Of a stretch of DNA of 64,000 bases, positions 27,769-38,209 are shown piece after piece (the stretch's first letter is position 1; each line of letters starts with the position of its first letter). This DNA is from Actinomycetota bacterium. Its GTDB lineage: Bacteria; Actinomycetota; Actinomycetes; Streptosporangiales; Streptosporangiaceae. The translations under genes were made by a program, and so were the position numbers. A model generated the notes under the pieces. The model worked only from the letters and a program-made list of their open reading frames with translations. It searched no databases and was not told the DNA's origin. Location: NCBI GenBank assembly GCA_027314515.1, contig DAHVAR010000055.1, positions 21,017 to 85,016 of the forward strand, in the 5' to 3' direction.

Positions 27769-27949
27769 GTCCCGGCCAAGCGGGCCTCGCTGACTGGCCA
27801 GGGCCGAGCGGCACTGACTGACCGGCCGGCCGGCCGGCAAGGAGGCTGGCAACTGACCGGACGTGCCGGAGTGACTGGCGCGGGTGAGCCCGTTCCCGGT
27901 GGTAAGGCTTTGTTGTGAATGACCTGACGAGAGAGAGGCTGAGCGAGCG

Positions 27950-29821
27950 ATGATCCGCAGCCACGAGGCGGGCAGCCTGCGGGCGTCCAGCGCGGGCGAG
28001 CAGGTGCGGCTGGCCGGGTGGGTAGCGCGGCGGCGCGATCACGGCGGCGTTGTCTTCATCGACCTGCGCGACGGCAGCGGGATCGTGCAGGTCGTGCTGC
28101 GTCAGGAGGACGTGGCGCACGACCTGCGGGCCGAGTTCTGCGTGCTGGTTGACGGCACGGTGCAGCGTCGGCCGGCCGGCAACGAGAATCCCGAGCTGGC
28201 CACCGGCGGGATCGAGGTGGCGGCAACGGGGCTCGAGGTGCTGTCGCGGGCCGATCCGCTGCCGTTCCAGATCGAGGGCGGTGCCGCCCACGGCGGCGGC
28301 GAGCTGAACGAGGAAGTCCGGCTGAAGTACCGCTTCCTAGACATCCGCCGGGCCGACATGGCGGCTGCGCTGCGGGCCAGGTCGAAGGCCGGGTACCTGG
28401 TCAACGAGGTGATGAACGCCCGCGGATTCGTCAACGTGGAGACCCCGTTCCTGACCCGCTCTACGCCCGAGGGCGCCAGGGACTTCCTGGTCCCGGTGCG
28501 GCTGCGGCCTGGCCACTGGTATGCGCTGCCGCAGTCACCCCAGCTGTTCAAGCAGCTGCTGATGATCGGCGGGATGGAGCGCTACTTTCAGCTCGTGCGG
28601 TGCTTCCGGGACGAGGATTTCCGCGCTGACCGGCAGCCCGAGTTCACCCAGATCGACCTCGAGATGTCGTTCGTGACCAGGGAAGATGTCATCGAAGTCG
28701 CCGAGGATCTGGTGTCCAGGCTGTGGTCGGAGATCGCCGGCTTCGAAGTCAGGCTGCCGATAGCGCGGATGACCTATGCCGATGCGATGAGCCGCTACGG
28801 ATCGGACAAGCCAGACCTGAGGTTCGGTAACGAGCTAGCTGACCTGACCGCATTCTTCGCGCAGACCGCGTTCAGGGTGTTCCAGGCGCCGTACGTGGGC
28901 GCCGTGGTGATGCCGGGCGGCGCCTCGCAGACGCGCAAGGAGCTTGACGGCTGGCAGGAGTGGGCGCGTTCGCGAGGTGCGCGCGGGCTTGGCTACGTGC
29001 TGATCGGCGCGGACGGCGAGGTCTCCGATTCCGGGCCGGTGGCAAGGCACCTGTCCGCGGCCGAGCGGTCCGGCCTGCCCGCCGCCGCCGGCTCCAGGGC
29101 CGGTGACGCGGTGTTCTTCGCGGCCGGCCCGGCGAGCGAGGCGCGGGCACTGCTCGGCGCGGCCCGGCTCGAGGTCGGTAACCGGTGCGGGCTGATCGAC
29201 CCTTCGGCGTGGGCCTTTACCTGGGTGGTAGACGCGCCGATGTTCGAGGACGACGGCGAGGGCGGCTGGACGGCCGTCCATCACCCGTTCACCGCGCCCC
29301 TGCCGGACTGGACGTCGAAGTTCGCGTCCGAGCCGGGCGAGGCACTGGCTGACGCTTACGACATTGTCTGCAATGGCACCGAGATCGGCGGCGGCTCGAT
29401 CCGCATCCACCGCAGCGAGGTCCAGCAGCAGGTGTTCGACGTGATCGGGCTGTCGCGCGAGGAGGCAACATCGCAGTTCGGCTTCCTGCTGGAGGCCCTG
29501 AGGTTCGGGCCGCCGCCCCATGGCGGCATCGCGTTCGGCTGGGACCGGCTGCTCATGCTGCTAACCGGGCGCGAGTCGATCAGGGACGTCATCGCCTTCC
29601 CCAAGGCCGCGTCCGGCCACGACCCGCTGACCGGCGCGCCCACGGCGATCACGCCGCAGCAGCGGAAGGAAGCCGGGATCGACGTGGTTCCGGCTGAGCC
29701 GCCTTCTGGTACTGGCGGGCAACCGCCCGGCGGCACTGGCTGGGAAGCTCACGGCGGCGCGGGCTGGGAAGCTCACGGCGGCGCGGGCTGGGAAGCTCAC
29801 GGCGGCGCGGGCGCGCAGTAG
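27950..29821 (+). CDS. aspS: aspartyl-tRNA synthetase, bacterial type
   Basis: Charges tRNA-Asp (possibly also tRNA-Asn). The 623-aa product has an OB-fold anticodon domain (about 15-110), motif 1-2 region with [20 protein letters not shown], a bacterial GAD insertion domain (about 300-420) and motif 3 [13 protein letters not shown]. The end carries about 35 extra Gly/Ala-rich residues made of an octapeptide repeat (GWEAHGGA) three times. ATG with GAGAGAGG about 11 nt upstream. Whether it is discriminating cannot be read from sequence without gatCAB context. Confidence 0.95.
   Translation: MIRSHEAGSLRASSAGEQVRLAGWVARRRDHGGVVFIDLRDGSGIVQVVLRQEDVAHDLRAEFCVLVDGTVQRRPAGNENPELATGGIEVAATGLEVLSRADPLPFQIEGGAAHGGGELNEEVRLKYRFLDIRRADMAAALRARSKAGYLVNEVMNARGFVNVETPFLTRSTPEGARDFLVPVRLRPGHWYALPQSPQLFKQLLMIGGMERYFQLVRCFRDEDFRADRQPEFTQIDLEMSFVTREDVIEVAEDLVSRLWSEIAGFEVRLPIARMTYADAMSRYGSDKPDLRFGNELADLTAFFAQTAFRVFQAPYVGAVVMPGGASQTRKELDGWQEWARSRGARGLGYVLIGADGEVSDSGPVARHLSAAERSGLPAAAGSRAGDAVFFAAGPASEARALLGAARLEVGNRCGLIDPSAWAFTWVVDAPMFEDDGEGGWTAVHHPFTAPLPDWTSKFASEPGEALADAYDIVCNGTEIGGGSIRIHRSEVQQQVFDVIGLSREEATSQFGFLLEALRFGPPPHGGIAFGWDRLLMLLTGRESIRDVIAFPKAASGHDPLTGAPTAITPQQRKEAGIDVVPAEPPSGTGGQPPGGTGWEAHGGAGWEAHGGAGWEAHGGAGAQ
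29738..29809 (+). repeat. 24-bp coding repeat, three copies, at the aspS 3' end
   Basis: Three identical 24-bp units at 29738-29761, 29762-29785 and 29786-29809, each encoding GWEAHGGA. Immediately past the stop codon a second, GGATGGCC-based repeat patch fills 29830-29915. Confidence 0.92.
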
Positions 29822-29930
29822 CGCTAGCCGGGGATGGCCCCGCGTGGCCGGATGGCCTCCGCGCGGCGGGATGGGATGGCCGGATGGCCCCGCGCGGCGG
29901 GATGGCCCCGCGACGACAGCATCATCGAGA

Positions 29931-31085
29931 TCATCCGGTGGGAAATGCCCTGAATGCGCGGAATGCGGCGCGGACCTCGTCGACGAAGATGGCCGGCTGC
30001 TCGAACGCGGCGAAGTGGCCGCCCTTGGCCGGCTCGTTCCAGTAGCGCAGGTCCGGGAACTGCTTCTCCGCCCAGCGCCGGGACGCGCGGAAGATCTCCT
30101 TCGGGAAGACAGAGCAGCCAACCGGAACCTGCACCGTGCCGCCCAGTGGCTTGCCGAAGCTCTCCCAGTACAGCCGCGCCGAGGACGCGCCAGTGCCGGG
30201 CAGCCAGTACAGCATGACGTCGTCCAGCATCTCGTCCCTGGTCAGCACGTTCGCCGGGTCGCCGTCGCAATCGGTCCAGGACCAGAACTTCTCCACGATC
30301 CAGGCGCACAGCCCGGCAGGCGAGTCGACCAGGCCGTAGCCGACGGTTTGCGGGCGGGTGGATTGCTGCTTGGAGTAGCCCGAATCGAAGTCCCGGTAGT
30401 GCCGCATGGCAGCCAGCGCGCCCTGTTCCTGCTCGGTCAGATCGTCCATGGTGGCAGGATCCGGCGGGACGGTGACCATGTTGAGGTGGATGCCCGCGAC
30501 ATGGCCGGCGTGGCGGACGCCCAGCCGGGTGGTCACGCCGGCACCCCAGTCGCCGCCCTGGGCGCCGTAGCGGGCGTAGCCGAGGCGGGTCATCAGCTGG
30601 TCCCATGCGTCGGCGATCTGGTCGGTGCCCCAGCCAGGCCTGGCCGGCTTGTCGCTGAAGCCGAAGCCTGGCAGCGACGGGCACACCAGATGGAACGCGT
30701 CCGCGGCGTCGCCGCCATGCGCGAGCGGGTCGGTGAGCGGTCCGACGACCTTGCCGAACTCGACGATCGAGCCGGGCCAGCCGTGTGTCATGATCAGCGG
30801 CAGCGCGTTCTGCTGCGGGGAGCGCACGTGCAGGAAGTGGATGCCGAGGCCGTCGACATTGGTCCGGAACTGCGGGAAGCCGTTGAGGCTCGCCTCGCAT
30901 GCGCGCCAGTCGTAGCGCTCGAGCCAGTAGTCGCACAGGGCGCGGGTGTAGGCAAGCGGGACGCCCTGCGACCAGTCGTCCACCGTCTCCGCGTCCGGCC
31001 AGCGGGTCCGGCGCAGCCGCTGCCGCAAGTCCTCGAGATCAGCTTCGGGAATCTCAATGCGAAACGGGGTGACGTCCGAGTTCAT
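29931..31085 (-). CDS. epoxide hydrolase (EHN domain plus alpha/beta hydrolase)
   Basis: Would open epoxides to diols via an aspartyl ester intermediate. The 384-aa protein has the N-terminal EHN domain (about 1-110, starts PFRIEIPEADLEDL), oxyanion motif HGWPGS (101-106), nucleophile Asp179 in GGDWG, and the charge-relay His357 in GGHFAAFEQP. These match microsomal-type epoxide hydrolases of bacteria; substrate unknown. GAGG lies 7 nt before the ATG on the minus strand. It forms a minus-strand pair with the phosphoesterase (79-bp gap) between housekeeping aspS and rarA, so it may be an acquired insertion. Confidence 0.88.
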   Translation of the reverse strand: MNSDVTPFRIEIPEADLEDLRQRLRRTRWPDAETVDDWSQGVPLAYTRALCDYWLERYDWRACEASLNGFPQFRTNVDGLGIHFLHVRSPQQNALPLIMTHGWPGSIVEFGKVVGPLTDPLAHGGDAADAFHLVCPSLPGFGFSDKPARPGWGTDQIADAWDQLMTRLGYARYGAQGGDWGAGVTTRLGVRHAGHVAGIHLNMVTVPPDPATMDDLTEQEQGALAAMRHYRDFDSGYSKQQSTRPQTVGYGLVDSPAGLCAWIVEKFWSWTDCDGDPANVLTRDEMLDDVMLYWLPGTGASSARLYWESFGKPLGGTVQVPVGCSVFPKEIFRASRRWAEKQFPDLRYWNEPAKGGHFAAFEQPAIFVDEVRAAFRAFRAFPTG

Positions 31086-31164
31086 CGCGGTGCCTCGGCT
31101 TACGTAGTAGCGATCCGGGTGATGCCGACCCTAATCCGACCCTCGTCCGGCACGCGATCCCTGG

Positions 31165-32055
31165 CTAGGCTCGCGCGTCCGGCGGGGTCCGCGCGTCCGA
31201 TGGCAGGATCTGACGGGGGATGACCGGCGGCGCTGCCCGCCGTTTCCACTCCCTCGGGTAGCCGAGCGACACCTCCTCGTGCCGGATGCCATCGTGCCAG
31301 GTCGTCCGCGGAATGTGCAGGTGGCCGTAGACGACTGCGACCGCGCCGAACCGAGTCGGCCAGCCTGCGGTCGCGGTGGTCCCGCACCACTGCGCGAACG
31401 CCGGGTATTTCATCACCCTGGTTGGCTCCCGGATCAGCGGAAAGTGATTGACCAGGATGGTCGGCATGCCCGGCGGCAGGGCAGCGAGCCGCTTCTCGGT
31501 CTTGGCGATGCGGTCGGCGCACCAGGCTTCACGGCTCGGGTACGGGTCGGGATGCAGCAGCCGCTCGTCGGTGCTCACGACGCCGGCCGCGCGGGCTCTC
31601 GCAAGTCCCTCGGTGGTCGTGGCAGCCCCGTCGGGACGAAACGAGTAGTCGTAGAGGACGAAGAGCGGCACCACGAGCGCCGGCCCGCCGTCCCCGGCCC
31701 AGACCGGGTAGGGGTCCTCAGGCGTGACGACGCCAAGGCGCCTGCAGGCGGCCACCAGCGCCAGGTACCGTTCCTCGCCGCGCAGCCGTACCGGGTCCCG
31801 GCCATGGGTCCAGAGCTCGTGGTTGCCCGGCACCCAGATGACCTTGGCGAACCGCTGGCTGAGCAACGCCAGCACCCGCTCGACGTCCCCGGCCCGCTCA
31901 CCGACGTCGCCGGCCACGATCAGCCAGTCCGAATCCGTCCGAGGCCGCAATCGCTCGGTGATCGCGCGGTTCACGCCGAATCCGACATGCAGGTCGCTCA
32001 CGGCAAGCAGCCGCGGCCCGCCCGCAGGGCTAGCCGTACCGGGCAATAGCGTCAT
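31165..32055 (-). CDS. calcineurin-like metallophosphoesterase
   Basis: Two-metal phosphoesterase of 296 aa. Motifs in order: SDLHVGF (D-x-H), GDV, GNHELW, NHFP and GHLH, all intact. A close-looking family sits beside phosphopantetheinyl transferase genes in other actinobacteria, but no such gene is present here. GAGGA is 8 nt before the ATG. Substrate not predictable. Confidence 0.88.
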   Translation of the reverse strand: MTLLPGTASPAGGPRLLAVSDLHVGFGVNRAITERLRPRTDSDWLIVAGDVGERAGDVERVLALLSQRFAKVIWVPGNHELWTHGRDPVRLRGEERYLALVAACRRLGVVTPEDPYPVWAGDGGPALVVPLFVLYDYSFRPDGAATTTEGLARARAAGVVSTDERLLHPDPYPSREAWCADRIAKTEKRLAALPPGMPTILVNHFPLIREPTRVMKYPAFAQWCGTTATAGWPTRFGAVAVVYGHLHIPRTTWHDGIRHEEVSLGYPREWKRRAAPPVIPRQILPSDARTPPDARA

Positions 32056-32261
32056 ATCGGCGTCCTCGGGATCACGGGGTACTGGCGTGCACCATGATCG
32101 ATGTTGATCTGCGGTGGCTATAGCAGCAATTTCTTCACATCGATCTTGGAGGCGGCTGCGCTGCGCTGGGCTGGGCTGGGCTGGGCTACTGGCGGGCGCC
32201 TCCGAGCCTATGGCTCGCGGCCGTGCGGCTCACATCACCGCGGCAGCCCGGCCCGGCCCGG

Positions 32262-32276
32262 TAGATTCGCATCGTG
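32262..32276 (+). promoter_or_regulatory. candidate leaderless promoter of rarA
   Basis: TAGATT at 32262-32267 fits the TANNNT -10 pattern; six bases later the rarA GTG (32274) would coincide with the transcription start. No Shine-Dalgarno-like sequence precedes the GTG. A few TGGGC units upstream (about 32168-32190) are the only other notable sequence in the 218-bp gap. Confidence 0.5.
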
Positions 32277-33698
32277 CCCCGCGTCAATCACGGATCGACC
32301 GGCAGCCTGTTCGACTCGCCGGCCGAAGCGGCCGAGCGAGCGACTGCGCCGCTGGCCGTCCGGATGCGGCCGCGCTCGCTCGCCGAGGTGATCGGCCAGG
32401 CGCACCTGACCAGAGACGGTTCGCCGCTTCGCAAGCTAGCCGACACCGACTCGCCGATGTCGGTGCTCCTGTGGGGGCCGCCGGGCACTGGCAAGACAAC
32501 GCTGGCCTACGTGGTCGCGAGCGTGACCAAACGCCGGTTCGTCGAGCTGTCCGCGGTATCGGCCGGGGTCAAGGACGTGCGCACGGCAATCGAGGCCGCG
32601 CGCGGCGCGCTGGGCATGTCCGGCCAGCAGACCGTCTTGTTCATCGACGAAGTGCACCGGTTCAACAAGGCGCAGCAAGACGCGCTGCTGCCTGCCGTGG
32701 AGAACCGCTGGGTCTCGTTCATCGGCGCGACCACCGAGAACCCGTCGTTCTCCGTCGTCGGGCCGTTGCTGTCCCGGTCGCTGCTGCTGACGCTGCGGCC
32801 GCTGGAGGACACGGACATTCAGCAGGTGATCAGCCGGGCGGTGGCTGACGAGCGCGGGTTGTCCGGCCGGATCACGCTGGGGGCCGGTGTCACCGACCAG
32901 CTCGTCCGGCTGGCCGGGGGCGACGCGCGGCGGGTGCTGACGTACCTGGAGGCGGCGGCGCTCGGCCTGCCCGACGGCGGCGAGCTGACGATCGGGCTGC
33001 TTGAGCAGGCGGTCGACCGGGCCATGGTGCGTTACGACCGGGCCGGTGACCAGCACTACGACGTGATCAGCGCCTTCATCAAGAGCATGCGCGGCAGCGA
33101 CGCGGACGCGGCGCTGCACTACCTGGCCCGGATGATCGAGGCGGGGGAGGACCCGCGGTTCATCGCGCGACGGCTGATCGTCCATGCCAGCGAGGACGTC
33201 GGGATGGCGGACCCGACAGCGCTGCAGGCGGCGGTCGCCGCGGCGCAGGCCGTCCAGTTCGTCGGGCTGCCCGAGGCGCAGCTGAACCTGGCGCAGGCCG
33301 TCATCCACATCGCGCTGGCGCCGAAGTCGAACGCTGTTGCCAAGGCCATCTGGGCCGCCCGTGCTGACGTGGCGCAGGGCCTGGCCGGACCGGTGCCCGG
33401 GCACCTGCGGGACGCAAGCTACCCGGGCGCGGCCCGGCTGGGCCACGGCAAGGGCTACCTGTACGCGCACGACGATCCGGCCGGCGTGGTGCGCCAGCAG
33501 TACGCGCCTGACGGCCTGGTCGGCAAGCGCTACTACCTGCCGTCGGGTCACGGGTCCGAAGCGCGTTACGCGGACAGGTCGGAGCGCATCAGGGAGATCC
33601 TGCACGGCAGCCCGCAGCCAGCCGTGGAAGCGGGTACCGGATCAGGGCGGGAACGGGCCGGGGAACACTCCGGCGGTGGTCCCGAACAGCCCGGCTGA
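32274..33698 (+). CDS. rarA: replication-associated recombination protein A (MgsA/RarA AAA+ ATPase)
   Basis: Clamp-loader-like ATPase acting at stalled replication forks. The 474-aa product has an N-terminal [11 protein letters not shown] block, Walker A GPPGTGKT (68-75), Walker [15 protein letters not shown], sensor GATTENPSF, and the C-terminal MgsA tetramerisation domain with [14 protein letters not shown]. The GTG start has no ribosome site but a -10 element at the right distance for leaderless mRNA. The last 40 residues are a Gly/Ser-rich tail. Confidence 0.94.
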   Translation: MPRVNHGSTGSLFDSPAEAAERATAPLAVRMRPRSLAEVIGQAHLTRDGSPLRKLADTDSPMSVLLWGPPGTGKTTLAYVVASVTKRRFVELSAVSAGVKDVRTAIEAARGALGMSGQQTVLFIDEVHRFNKAQQDALLPAVENRWVSFIGATTENPSFSVVGPLLSRSLLLTLRPLEDTDIQQVISRAVADERGLSGRITLGAGVTDQLVRLAGGDARRVLTYLEAAALGLPDGGELTIGLLEQAVDRAMVRYDRAGDQHYDVISAFIKSMRGSDADAALHYLARMIEAGEDPRFIARRLIVHASEDVGMADPTALQAAVAAAQAVQFVGLPEAQLNLAQAVIHIALAPKSNAVAKAIWAARADVAQGLAGPVPGHLRDASYPGAARLGHGKGYLYAHDDPAGVVRQQYAPDGLVGKRYYLPSGHGSEARYADRSERIREILHGSPQPAVEAGTGSGRERAGEHSGGGPEQPG

Positions 33699-33780
33699 CG
33701 CCGGGTTAGCCGCGATAGGGTCGGGGCCGAGGGTCGATGGCCCGAGGCGCAGTCGATGCGCGGATGGGAGTCAGGGGGAA

Positions 33781-34320
33781 ATGAACGCCGGTCAGCTGGC
33801 AGCGCTGATAGCCGCGGGGTTCTTCGCGGTGCTGGCGTGCGCGGGCATCGTCGTGCTGATCAAGCTCTCGCGCCTGATGTCGGCGGTGACCGGCATGGTC
33901 ACCGAGTACCGGGAGCGCGCGGACCTGCTCATCCAGCAGGCCCAGGAAGCCGTTGACCGGACCAACGAGCAGCTAGCCAGGACCGACGCGATCACCGCGA
34001 GCATGGACCAGGTAACGGCCAACATGGCCGAACTGACCGGCCAGGTGTCGGCGCTGGCGGGGCTGGCCAGAAGCTTGTCCGGGGCTGCTGCCGTGCCTCT
34101 GCACGGCGCTTCGGCCTTCGTCTTCGGGTTGCGGCGGGCGGTCGCCGTCCGGCGATCCCTGCAGGTTGCGGCGATGGCGGAGACGCTGCCGGTGACCCTG
34201 GCGGCCTCGGCACTGACGCGCACCGGTTCCGCGGCCCAATCGGCGGCACGGGCCGCCATCGCGGCCTCGGCCGGGGAAGCAACCAGGGAGAATGAGACAA
34301 CTGAGGCAGGTTGCAGATGA
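33781..34320 (+). CDS. DUF948-type small membrane protein
   Basis: The 179-aa protein has a single N-terminal TM segment (about 5-27, LAALIAAGFFAVLACAGIVVLIKL) followed by a helical region with heptad character (about 30-95). This matches DUF948, unknown function, usually upstream of alaS in actinobacteria. ATG at 33781 with AGGGGGA about 3-9 nt upstream is chosen over upstream in-frame starts inside rarA. ATGA overlap with the next gene. Confidence 0.82.
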   Translation: MNAGQLAALIAAGFFAVLACAGIVVLIKLSRLMSAVTGMVTEYRERADLLIQQAQEAVDRTNEQLARTDAITASMDQVTANMAELTGQVSALAGLARSLSGAAAVPLHGASAFVFGLRRAVAVRRSLQVAAMAETLPVTLAASALTRTGSAAQSAARAAIAASAGEATRENETTEAGCR

Positions 34321-34796
34321 TCCGCCGCGGATTCTGGCTGCTCGCGGGCGCCGCGCTGGGCGTGACCGGGTACCGGAAGGCGAGTCGGCTGGCGCGAACG
34401 CTGACCGGCCAGGGCCTGGCAGGCGGGCCGGCGGGGGCGCGGAACCGAGGGGGCTCGGTGCGAGGAGTGACCACGGGGACGGCCGGCCGCATCGGGACAG
34501 CCGGCCGCACCGGGAGGGCCGGCCGCATCGGGACAGTCGACCGCACCGGGACAGCCGACCGCACCGGGAGGGCCGGCCGGCGGCTGGCCCGGCCAGCCCA
34601 GCCCGAGGCCAAGCCGGCGGCCAGGATCGCGGCGGCCGCCGCGCACGCCTCGGCCGCCGCGGGGTTCGTCCGGGATGTGCGCGATGGCATGGCAGAGTAT
34701 TGGGATCTGCATCGCGGCGAATCGGGCCTTACCCTCGAAAGCCGGCGCGATGCCCTGTGGTCCGGCGACGGTCAGCGCGGCAGTCGCGACCACTGA
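34317..34796 (+). CDS. DUF6167-like small membrane protein with hexapeptide repeats
   Basis: The 159-aa product begins with a hydrophobic segment (IRRGFWLLAGAALGVTGYRKAS), as in the small protein that commonly follows the DUF948 gene ahead of alaS. A tandem hexapeptide repeat of the form GRxGxA (about 57-86) is encoded by five 18-bp units. The C-terminal part (FVRDVRDGMAEYWDLHRGESG) is the conserved end. ATG at 34317 overlaps the DUF948 stop (ATGA); a TTG six bases earlier is less likely. Function unknown. Confidence 0.75.
   Translation: MIRRGFWLLAGAALGVTGYRKASRLARTLTGQGLAGGPAGARNRGGSVRGVTTGTAGRIGTAGRTGRAGRIGTVDRTGTADRTGRAGRRLARPAQPEAKPAARIAAAAAHASAAAGFVRDVRDGMAEYWDLHRGESGLTLESRRDALWSGDGQRGSRDH
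34485..34574 (+). repeat. 18-bp coding repeats, five copies
   Basis: Units at 34485, 34503, 34521, 34539 and 34557, form GRCCGCAYCGGGAVRGYC, alternating Ile/Thr and Thr/Arg codons. They keep the reading frame. Confidence 0.9.
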
Positions 34797-34807
34797 TCAG
34801 TCAAAGT

Positions 34808-34829
34808 CCCGCGCCGTAAGCAGCGCGGG
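34808..34829 (+). terminator. hairpin between the DUF6167-like gene and alaS
   Basis: CCCGCGC (34808-34814) and GCGCGGG (34823-34829), 8-nt loop, starting 12 nt after the upstream stop and ending 25 nt before the alaS ATG. May reduce read-through into alaS or act in its leader. Confidence 0.45.
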
Positions 34830-34854
34830 CGCCCCTATGTGAAGGATGGCCGTG

Positions 34855-37614
34855 ATGGAGTCGGCAGAGATAGTCCGCCGTTTCCTTAGCTTTTTCTCGG
34901 AGCGCGGGCACACCGGCGTCCCGTCGGCCAGCCTGGTCGCCGACGATCCGACGCTGCTGCTGGTCAACGCCGGGATGCAGCCATTCAAGCCGTTCTTCCT
35001 CGGTCAGCAGACGCCGCCATTCCGGCGGGCCACCACCTGCCAGAAGTGCGTCCGGACGCCGGACATCGAGGAAGTCGGCAAGACCACCAGGCATGGCACG
35101 TTCTTCCAGATGCTTGGCAACTTCTCCTTCGGCGACTATTTCAAGGAACTGGCCATCCCGTACGCCTGGGAGCTACTGACCCGGCCGGAATCTGACGGCG
35201 GGTTCGGCTTCCCTGAGAGCAGGCTCTGGGTGACGGTGCTGCACGACGACGACGAGGCGGCCAAGCTCTGGCACGACGTCGTGGGCATTCCCGAGCACCG
35301 GATCCAGCGCCGCGGCCTGGCCGACAACTACTGGCACATGGGCGTGCCCGGACCGGGCGGTCCCTGTTCGGAGATCTACTACGATCGCGGCCCGGAATAT
35401 GGCCGGGAGGGCGGGCCGGAAGCAGACGAGGATCGCTACCTGGAGGTCTGGAACCTGGTTTTCATGCAGTACCAGCTTGGCCAGGTGCGATCCAAGGTGG
35501 ACTTCGACGTCGTGGGCGACCTGCCGTCCCGCAACATCGACACCGGCATGGGCATGGAGCGGATGGCCGCGCTGCTGCAGGGCGTGGACAACATCTATGA
35601 AATCGACACGATGTGGAAGGTCCTTGAGCGCGCGGCCGAGCTGACCGAGCAGCGCTACGGCGTCGACGAGCGGTCTGACGTGGCGCTGCGGGTGGTGACC
35701 GACCATGTTCGCACCGCGGTCATGCTTGTCGCTGACGGCGTGATCCCGTCCAACGAGGGTCGTGGCTACGTACTGCGCCGGATCCTGCGCCGCAGCGTGC
35801 AGAAGCTGCGCCTGCTCTCCGGCGCTCAGCGCGGCGGCACCGGCAGCCACAGCCGGGGCGGCCAGGATGAGCGCTTCCTGCATGAGCTGTCCTCGGTCGC
35901 GATCGGCGCGCTCGGCGAGCAGTATCCCGAGTTGATCCGCGACGCGCCGAACATCCACACGGTGATCGATGCCGAAGAGGCAGCATTCATGGCCACGCTG
36001 CGCACCGGCAGCGCCATCTTCGACGCGGCGGTGGAAGAGACCAGGCGCCGGGGCAGTGGCACCATCCGCGGCGACCAGGCATTCCAGCTGCATGACACCT
36101 ACGGCTTCCCGATCGACCTGACCCTGGAGATGGCCGGCGAGCAGGGCCTGGCAGTGGATGAGGGCGAGTTCCGGCGGCTGATGACGGAGCAGCGGCAACG
36201 GGCGAAGGCGGACGCGGCCGGCAAGAAGACCGGCAATGCCGACATCTCGGTGTTCGCCCGGATGCTGGAGCGGGCTGGACTGGTCACCTTTACCGGTTAC
36301 GACGAAGTGGCGGGCGAGGCGACAGTCGTTGGCCTGATCGTCGACGGCTCATCGGCCCCCTCGGCCGGGGCCGGCACCGCCGTCGAGGTAGTCCTGGACC
36401 GCACGCCGTTCTATGCCGAAGGTGGCGGTCAGCTTGCCGACAACGGCGTGATCACCGCGGTCGGCAGCGGTGCCGGCGACGGCGCCCGGATCGAAGTGAC
36501 CGATGTGCAGGCGCCCGTTCCCGGCCTGATCGTGCACCGCGGCACTGTCACGGCCGGTGAAATCGTCGTGGGGGCGCCCGTTCTCGCCCAGATCGATATC
36601 GAGCGCAGGCGCGCTATCTCGCGCTCGCACACCGCCACGCACCTGGTACACCGGGCTTTCCGCGGCTCGCTCGGTGAGTCTGCGGCGCAGGCCGGCTCGG
36701 AGAATGCGCCGGGCCGCTTCAGGTTCGACTTCACCGCGATGGGCGCGGTGCCCGCGTCGGTGCTGGCCACCGCGGAGGAAGAGGTCAACCAGGTCCTGAT
36801 CAGTGACCTGGAAGTGCGTGCTTTCCACACCTCGATCGGCGAGGCGCGGGCGATGGGCGCGCTGGCCCTGTTCGGCGAGAAATACGGCGACCAGGTCCGG
36901 GTTGTGGAGGTCGGTGACTACTCACGGGAACTGTGCGGCGGCACCCACGTGGCACGGTCCGGCAATCTCGGGCTGGTCAAGATCCTTGGAGAGTCGTCCA
37001 TCGGATCCGGTGTCCGCCGGGTGGAGGCTCTGGTCGGGATCGACGCGTTCAAGTACCTGGCCCGCGAAAGCGTCCTTGTCAGCATGCTGTCCGAGCAGTT
37101 CAGGGCCCGCCCGGAGGAGTTGCCGGAGCGGATCGCGAGCGTGCTGACGCGCCTTCGGGAGGCAGAACGTGACCTGGAACGGCTCAGGTCCGCTCAGTTG
37201 CTGAGCAGCGTCGCGGAACTCGCGGACAAGGCCGAGGACCTGCACGGCGCGGCGTACGTCGCATACCAGGCGCCGGACGGTACGCTGGCCGACGGAATCA
37301 GGAAGGTGGCGCTGGACATCCGGGGACGGATTTCGGCTGGCCGGCCTGGCGTGGTCGTGGCGGTCGGGCTGACCGATGGCCGGCCGACGGTCGTGGTGGC
37401 GGTTAACGACGCCGGGCGGGCGCACGGCCTCCGGGCGGGTGCCCTGGTACTCGCGGCGGCCGGTGCGCTCGGCGGCCGGGGCGGCGGCCGGGATGACGTC
37501 GCTCAGGGCGGCGGCGCTCCGCTCGGCGACCGGGCCGAGGAGGCGGTCTCTGGGGCCTTTGCAGCAGTTCGTGCCCTTATCCACGACATAGTAGGAGTAG
37601 GTGCCGTAGGGTGA
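34855..37614 (+). CDS. alaS: alanyl-tRNA synthetase
   Basis: Charges tRNA-Ala and edits mischarged Ser/Gly. The 919-aa product shows class II core motifs ([18 protein letters not shown]), the editing-site HTATH and CGGTH zinc motifs and a C-terminal oligomerisation/C-Ala region. A small Gly/Ser insertion (about residues 324-334) is seen in the helical domain. ATG at 34855 (MESAEI) is chosen since AAGGA is 8 nt upstream and homologs begin there; ATG 34846 would place the ribosome site on the start codon. Followed by ruvX after 4 nt. Confidence 0.96.
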   Translation: MESAEIVRRFLSFFSERGHTGVPSASLVADDPTLLLVNAGMQPFKPFFLGQQTPPFRRATTCQKCVRTPDIEEVGKTTRHGTFFQMLGNFSFGDYFKELAIPYAWELLTRPESDGGFGFPESRLWVTVLHDDDEAAKLWHDVVGIPEHRIQRRGLADNYWHMGVPGPGGPCSEIYYDRGPEYGREGGPEADEDRYLEVWNLVFMQYQLGQVRSKVDFDVVGDLPSRNIDTGMGMERMAALLQGVDNIYEIDTMWKVLERAAELTEQRYGVDERSDVALRVVTDHVRTAVMLVADGVIPSNEGRGYVLRRILRRSVQKLRLLSGAQRGGTGSHSRGGQDERFLHELSSVAIGALGEQYPELIRDAPNIHTVIDAEEAAFMATLRTGSAIFDAAVEETRRRGSGTIRGDQAFQLHDTYGFPIDLTLEMAGEQGLAVDEGEFRRLMTEQRQRAKADAAGKKTGNADISVFARMLERAGLVTFTGYDEVAGEATVVGLIVDGSSAPSAGAGTAVEVVLDRTPFYAEGGGQLADNGVITAVGSGAGDGARIEVTDVQAPVPGLIVHRGTVTAGEIVVGAPVLAQIDIERRRAISRSHTATHLVHRAFRGSLGESAAQAGSENAPGRFRFDFTAMGAVPASVLATAEEEVNQVLISDLEVRAFHTSIGEARAMGALALFGEKYGDQVRVVEVGDYSRELCGGTHVARSGNLGLVKILGESSIGSGVRRVEALVGIDAFKYLARESVLVSMLSEQFRARPEELPERIASVLTRLREAERDLERLRSAQLLSSVAELADKAEDLHGAAYVAYQAPDGTLADGIRKVALDIRGRISAGRPGVVVAVGLTDGRPTVVVAVNDAGRAHGLRAGALVLAAAGALGGRGGGRDDVAQGGGAPLGDRAEEAVSGAFAAVRALIHDIVGVGAVG

Positions 37615-37618
37615 GCCC

Positions 37619-38209
37619 GTGCCTACACCAGTTCGTGTCCAGGCTGAGACCTGGCGCGCCCCAGCCGTCGCCGGGAGCGACCCTGCCTGGCGCGCATCTG
37701 GAGGCGTTCGCGCCGCAAGGCGAGCTGCTCAGAGCGCTGATGTGAGGGCCGGGGTGCGGCTTGGCATCGACGTCGGCTCAGCGCGGATCGGTGTTGCCAG
37801 GTCCGATCCGGGCGGCGTGCTTGCCTCGCCGCTCGCCACGGTCCGGCGCGGCGGCGGCGACGTGGCGGAACTGGCCAGGCTCGCGGCTGAGAACAACGCC
37901 ATGGAGATCATCGTCGGCCTGGCCGTCGGCCTGCGCGGAGCGGAGGGCAGGGCTGCCGCCGATGGCCGCGAGTTCGCCGTCCGGCTGGCCGGCAGGACGG
38001 CGCCACTGCCGGTCCGGCTCGCCGACGAGCGTTTCACTACCGTGCTGGCGCACGCCGCGCTGCAGAGCAGCGGCCATGACGCGAAAGCCAGGCGGCCGGC
38101 GGTGGACAAGGCCGCGGCCGCGGTACTGCTGCAGGGGGCGCTGGACGCTGAGCGCTCGACCGGCGAGCCGGCTGGTCAGCTGGTAGCCAGGGGAGATCCG
38201 ACGTCATGA
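37619..38209 (+). CDS. ruvX: Holliday junction resolvase-like YqgF/RuvX
   Basis: RNase H-fold nuclease implicated in junction resolution and in rRNA 5' processing. Conserved blocks LGIDVGSARIGVA, VGLAVGLRG, DERFTT and the C-terminal RRPAVDKAAAAVLLQ are intact. With GTG 37619 the protein has about 45 residues before the first motif; family members start nearer, so GTG 37742 or GTG 37754 (GAGGG 5 nt upstream) are real alternatives. ATGA overlap with mltG. The alaS-ruvX-mltG-aroE order is conserved. Confidence 0.88.
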   Translation: MPTPVRVQAETWRAPAVAGSDPAWRASGGVRAARRAAQSADVRAGVRLGIDVGSARIGVARSDPGGVLASPLATVRRGGGDVAELARLAAENNAMEIIVGLAVGLRGAEGRAAADGREFAVRLAGRTAPLPVRLADERFTTVLAHAALQSSGHDAKARRPAVDKAAAAVLLQGALDAERSTGEPAGQLVARGDPTS

